A program made the translations under genes and the position numbers. A stretch of 64,000 bases of DNA from Lonicera japonica. Taxonomy: Eukaryota; Streptophyta; Magnoliopsida; Dipsacales; Caprifoliaceae. The stretch covers positions 11,882,501 to 11,946,500 of the forward strand of contig CM038469.1 in assembly GCA_021464415.1 (NCBI GenBank), read 5' to 3'. Each line of letters begins with the position of its first letter. Within the stretch, counting starts at the first letter, position 1. Shown here piece after piece: positions 60,060 through 64,000 of this stretch. A model generated the notes under the pieces. The model saw only the letters and a list, made by a program, of their open reading frames with translations. It was not told the DNA's origin and searched no databases.

Positions 60060-60766
60060 GCAGCTGTTGTTTGACATTTGAAAATTTTGAATTAAGAACG
60101 ACTGAAGATCGCCGTATATTTTGAAAATTTTGCCAGTGAGAACCACTCACATATTGCCACGCAAGTGCACGTAAATGTCTGGCTTAGGAATAACGTTGCA
60201 ATGGCTTGGTAGCTGCCTCTTGCATTTGGGTCTGGAAATTTTAACCTAATTAACGTTGCAAAATAAAACTCCTTTATTTATTGTGAAAAATAATTTACTA
60301 GGAAAAATGCAGTGTTATTATAAATGGAAAATAATAAATTCTTATATGATAGTTTTCCCTATATTTAATAAATATTAAGACTTTATTTTTTTTCAAATAT
60401 AAATATTCAACATGTATTATTAAATCACATTTTAACGTGATCTAATTTATTATGTAAAAAATTAGAGAAAGTATAATATTATACAAATGATTCAATTTGT
60501 TATGTAAAAAAAAAGGGAGGGAGAAAGTATACTATGAGAGCTATGTTGTTCTTATCCTTCCTTGGATGTCTGAGACATTTCCTATCAATATAAATTTTTG
60601 CTAACTATTCTAAAAAAAAAATAAAAAAAAATAAAAAAAAAAATAATAACTATTACAGCTTCAAGGGCACATTTAAAAATATCATTAATTTTCTTGAATG
60701 AATAGGAAAATTTTAATCCCACAATTAAGTCATCCACAAAAATGTTTTAAGTAAGCGCCAAGCTAT
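60060..60766. repeat. Distal block of unit C shared with unit B
   Basis: Matches 43740-44345, with an extra insert of about 100 bp near 60535-60655 containing A-rich runs. Cut at GCGCCAAGCTAT by the LTR. Confidence 0.75.
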
Positions 60767-61784
60767 TGTTAGAAAAATTGGTCACTTAAATAAATATATA
60801 TTAAAAACCTTATTTATATATATATAAATATACAAATTTTATAGTTCAAGCGAAAGTCTTTGATAATGAACGAAGCCAAATCAATGATTTCATTCGTCTA
60901 TGTACCTTTTGTACAAATAAAAACCAAACAATAAAAATTTTTGAAATATATGTTTCTGAATTTATGTACCACAATAAACAAATTCTAGTAATGGTATTAT
61001 CTTAAAACCGTCTATTTCTTGAAAAAATCCCGAACCGTATGTTATTAAAAAATTCCCATAATACTATTTTACCTTATAAATATAGTAAATCAGTTCAGAA
61101 AATTCTGAAACTTCACATACCGATGTAAAATTCAATTCTGAACAACTTTCGTCTCTGGTCATTTTTGCTTTTGAGGTCGTTTAAATCCTGAAAAATGTGA
61201 TTTACAGATCTGAGCAGAAAATAAAATTGAGTCTCGTGTATCACACGATCTCCTTAAAACAGTTACGCCGCCTCACTGGAGTGTTTCGAAGTTGTTAATC
61301 GGCGTCTGTCTCCCAGGATAAAATGGTTTATCGATTATATCTAAGCACATGATATATCAATCTAACTGAAATTGTATGAACCACCACTGATTACGACACG
61401 AAATTTGACTAACTTGAACACGAAGATATACGAATTCTATAAAAAAAAACTAGAAAGAAAACTAGTGTATGATCTGTGTGTGTTGTGTGGAAGATGGAAG
61501 CTATTTATACTCATCATGTAGGGAAAACTCTTAGGATAATTAACTAGCCACTAAATATGAAATTAGTACTAGTAACCTCCTCATAAGTGGCCACTAACAC
61601 CCATTAACATGGATGTTACAACATGGTCATAAGTGACCACTAACATCCATTTTCATGGATGTTACATTATATTCATTAGTGACCACTAACATCCTTTAAC
61701 AAAGATGTTATGACAAAATATTTGTGGGTGACAATTTTTCATTCACTTATTAAAAATGATATATAAAATACTCATTTTCCAACA
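60767..61784 (-). mobile_element. 3' LTR of a Ty1-copia element (1,018 bp)
   Basis: On the plus strand it runs TGTTAGAAAA...TTTTCCAACA, with matching inverted ends. The minus-strand polypurine tract GTGGGGAA adjoins at 61792-61785, so this is the 3' LTR of a minus-strand element. It contains three copies of a repeat of about 50 bp with CACTAACATCCATT and GGATGTTA (61585-61715). Unit B gives the empty site. Confidence 0.85.
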
Positions 61785-64000
61785 TTCCCCACATGAATAA
61801 AAATTGGCGACCAATGACACGACAAACTTGGTGATGGTTCGGCGATCGAAACCTGCATAGAAAAGGTAGGTTTTACTTTTTGAACATTCCCTCGTGAAAA
61901 TATGTTTACCTGACTAACTAAACAGTAGATGCGATGTCCTTGAATTGTTATGTCATTTGCGTAAGTGATGACATACTTCACACAGGAATCTTTCTAACAC
62001 ATTTTAGTTATCACTATTATGTTCGTTAATGGCCCTGAACAAATGCCTGGTTCTGCAAGAGTTTAATAAGAATTGTGCCCTAAATAATTCCCTTAGAAGC
62101 AGTCCGTTTTCCCTCTTATGGAGGTGATATCTTAATTAAGGGTAACTCGTTTTACCCTGCTCGATTTCTCGATGCATAAGAATCATTAAAAGCTTAGCTT
62201 AACCTTCATCCATATGGGCATCATTGTTTCATCATAAGAATGGGTTTGGAAAAAATTCCCACAGTGATCCAACATCGTCTTTATAATTTAGTTGTCCTTT
62301 TTGAACCTACATCTTGAGATCTCCAATCACATAGGTTGTGTATTCATTATAATGACTTTATTAATTCATGGGCTTTAACCCCATCCTTCTCGATAATGTT
62401 TCAACTAACTCTCTATTTAACCATTTGGTTAGCAGATCCGCAATGTTATCCTTAGATTTTTAAAGACTAAAGAGATAACTCTAGTTGAGAATAGTTGTCT
62501 AATGCATATTGGAGGCACATGTTTTTGTCCAACTTGGACTATCTATAGGAAGTGGTGTAACCGTTCAACATCTTCCCCACATTTGTCTAATGTAATAAAC
62601 TCATATTACATAGTAGATCTGGCAATCACCATTTGTTTTGAGGATTTCTATGATATTATTGCACCTCCTAACATAAATATATACCCACTAGTGGATTTGA
62701 ATATTTGTCATTAAATGTCCAATTTGTCTCAGTATAGCCTTCAACTAATGGCTTTAACACAAAGATTAATTTCTCATAATAGTGCCTAATGGCTACTTAA
62801 TTATGTAATTAGAACCACTAATCACATGCTTATTAAATCTCGTAACTCCACCACCCGTTACACTTTATGTAATTAGAGCCATTAAACAAATTTTCATAAA
62901 GTTTCGTAACTCCACTATACATATATTCAATTATGTAATTTGAGCTCATTAAGTCTTGTAACTTCATCATTTGTTACACTTTAATTTATTTAGGTGGATG
63001 TATTACCACTTTAACCAACATCCCCACATTTGTCACTTTGTGAAAGTTGTTAAACAATAATTGCTTGACGGAAAAAAGAATAAAAAAAAATCTGCAGATC
63101 TAAAATTTGCAATTTTCGAGGTCAAGAAGGCCTCTAATCAAAATATTTTGTGAACGATAGTTGTCCAGAATATATTTTTCCATGTGACAATAAGGTTTCA
63201 GAATTTTCTGAGCTCGTTTACTAATTTAAAACTGTACAAAATAGTTTATACAATTCACACCAAGCTACTGAAAAATTGCAGAGACCGAAATCTGCATTTT
63301 CGATTCATTTTAAAGAAATAGATTTCTCTATTTCCTCATGTTAGCTTTTGAGAAGAAATACATAATAATTAAATATTATTACCACAACATGTTTGTATCT
63401 ATTTATATATACACAACTTCAAATTCATTCAAGTGTTTCTCTCAACACTATAAGATGAATTTATTCGTTTTGTCTCAAACCAAACGTCACTTTTATGTTT
63501 GGTATCAATTAGAAATATTGGTATATCGTTTAAGTTAATCAATTTTCCGCAAAAAATTAATTAAAATATCCTAGTCTACCATGCCACAAAATGGAAGACT
63601 CCAGCATATAAGTAAAAGAGCTAGCTTTATTTCTTTCATTAACTATAGTCATTACGTTCATCAAGAACATCCCGTTACTAATACGCCACTTACTAACATA
63701 TATATCGTTTAGACAAAATTTCTTTTAACTTAAAAGCTAAAGGGAATAATGAACCCGAAACAAAGGTTTGCAAAATTCATATTTCAATATTTTAGGCAGT
63801 CTACATTCAAAAGATTTGTGACCCATCTTGTCACAATTGTAGCCCTTGCCTTGGAACTTAAGCTTTTTGGAGATTCCTCCAAGTTTGATACGTTTGCCTT
63901 TAGTATTTTTCTTTGAACTTTGACTAAGCTCTATCACTTTAGCATTAGGTTCCATGCAATTACCTACTATTTTTTTAGAAGTTCGGTTACCATTTTCATT
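61785..64000 (-). pseudogene. Internally deleted Ty1-copia gag-pol, continuing beyond the window
   Basis: In element order: a gag zinc knuckle at about 63860-63800 reading YNCDKMGHKSFEC, whose first Cys is replaced by Gly (frame 63955-63737). Then GAG-pre-integrase pieces at about 63720-63435 (SSFTYMLESSILWHGRLGYF, then a KHKSDVWFETKR-like block). Then a jump to RNase H pieces at about 62790-62370 (EGYTETNW, SSKQMVIARSTM, and SKDNIADLLTKWLNREL near the end). Protease, integrase core and reverse transcriptase are absent and stops occur throughout. 62790-63010 holds three repeats of about 80 bp with GTAACTCCACCA-like blocks; 63060-63430 is non-coding. Dead element. Confidence 0.75.

Larger units (their letters stand above)
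54161..60766. repeat. Segmental duplication unit C
   Basis: Starts in the short-ORF block joined to the end of C', then repeats the A/B order: TC-rich DNA, membrane ORF (55147-55650), CACCCTTTGAGTAAAGGG block, short-ORF block (57490-57620), TC and (TA)n DNA, AT-rich tail, distal block (60060-60766). The end is cut by the LTR at 60767; unit B shows the uninterrupted continuation. A C run of about 22 lies at 54535-54556. Confidence 0.85.

Noticed and set aside
62502..62714. 70-codon plus-strand frame
   Set aside because: Antisense of the copia RNase H remnant; the minus strand carries the recognisable motifs.

Overview
This is a stretch of plant (eudicot) nuclear DNA. It is AT-rich and has intron-containing genes with GT-AG splice sites, a DYW-class pentatricopeptide repeat gene, a reticulon-like gene and a SKU5-like multicopper-oxidase homologue. 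Plant transposon families fill most of the rest. I see no rRNA, tRNA gene, CRISPR or bacterial-style operon. Family names below come from recognising motifs by eye; no database search was run.

Layout. 0-6 kb: repeats, including a clean solo LTR (1515-2758, TTTCA target duplications). 6.3-10.7 kb (minus strand): a complete 8-exon gene for a secreted SKU5-similar / L-ascorbate-oxidase-homologue protein of 540 aa, with a probable extra intron in its 5' leader. 11-16.9 kb: nested transposons and a SINE candidate. 17.0-19.3 kb (plus strand): a 4-exon reticulon-like gene (225 aa) with G-boxes upstream. 20.6-22.7 kb (minus strand, convergent with it): an intronless DYW-type PPR gene (700 aa). 23-32 kb: a hAT-type MITE with an 8-bp target duplication, a Sirevirus-like LTR with large palindromes, a 61-bp stem-loop satellite and a gypsy gag relic.

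32.3-60.8 kb is a segmental-duplication array. Each unit of about 4-6.5 kb carries, on the minus strand, an intact or broken copy of a gene for an unrecognised four-helix membrane protein of 167 aa. Three copies are open (32.5, 38.8 and 55.1 kb), one is truncated and frameshifted (50.4 kb), and a diverged fragment survives at 44.3 kb. The units share a second conserved block with a short ORF, but have been altered separately by MITEs, a hAT insertion, an inversion, tandem duplications and an LTR element. Two different Tourist-like MITEs sit at exactly the same TAA in units A and B. Between units B and C' lie a degraded endogenous pararetrovirus reverse transcriptase, a short RPW8-domain ORF that may be what remains of an RNL-type resistance gene, and three more transposons. 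60.8-64 kb is an internally deleted Ty1-copia element (minus strand) that continues past the window edge.

The three single-copy genes are ordinary and functionally unrelated (cell wall, ER shaping, organelle RNA editing). The most interesting part is the membrane-protein array with its RPW8 neighbour. It has the layout of a fast-turning-over accessory or defence-like locus, although nothing in the sequence proves a defence role.
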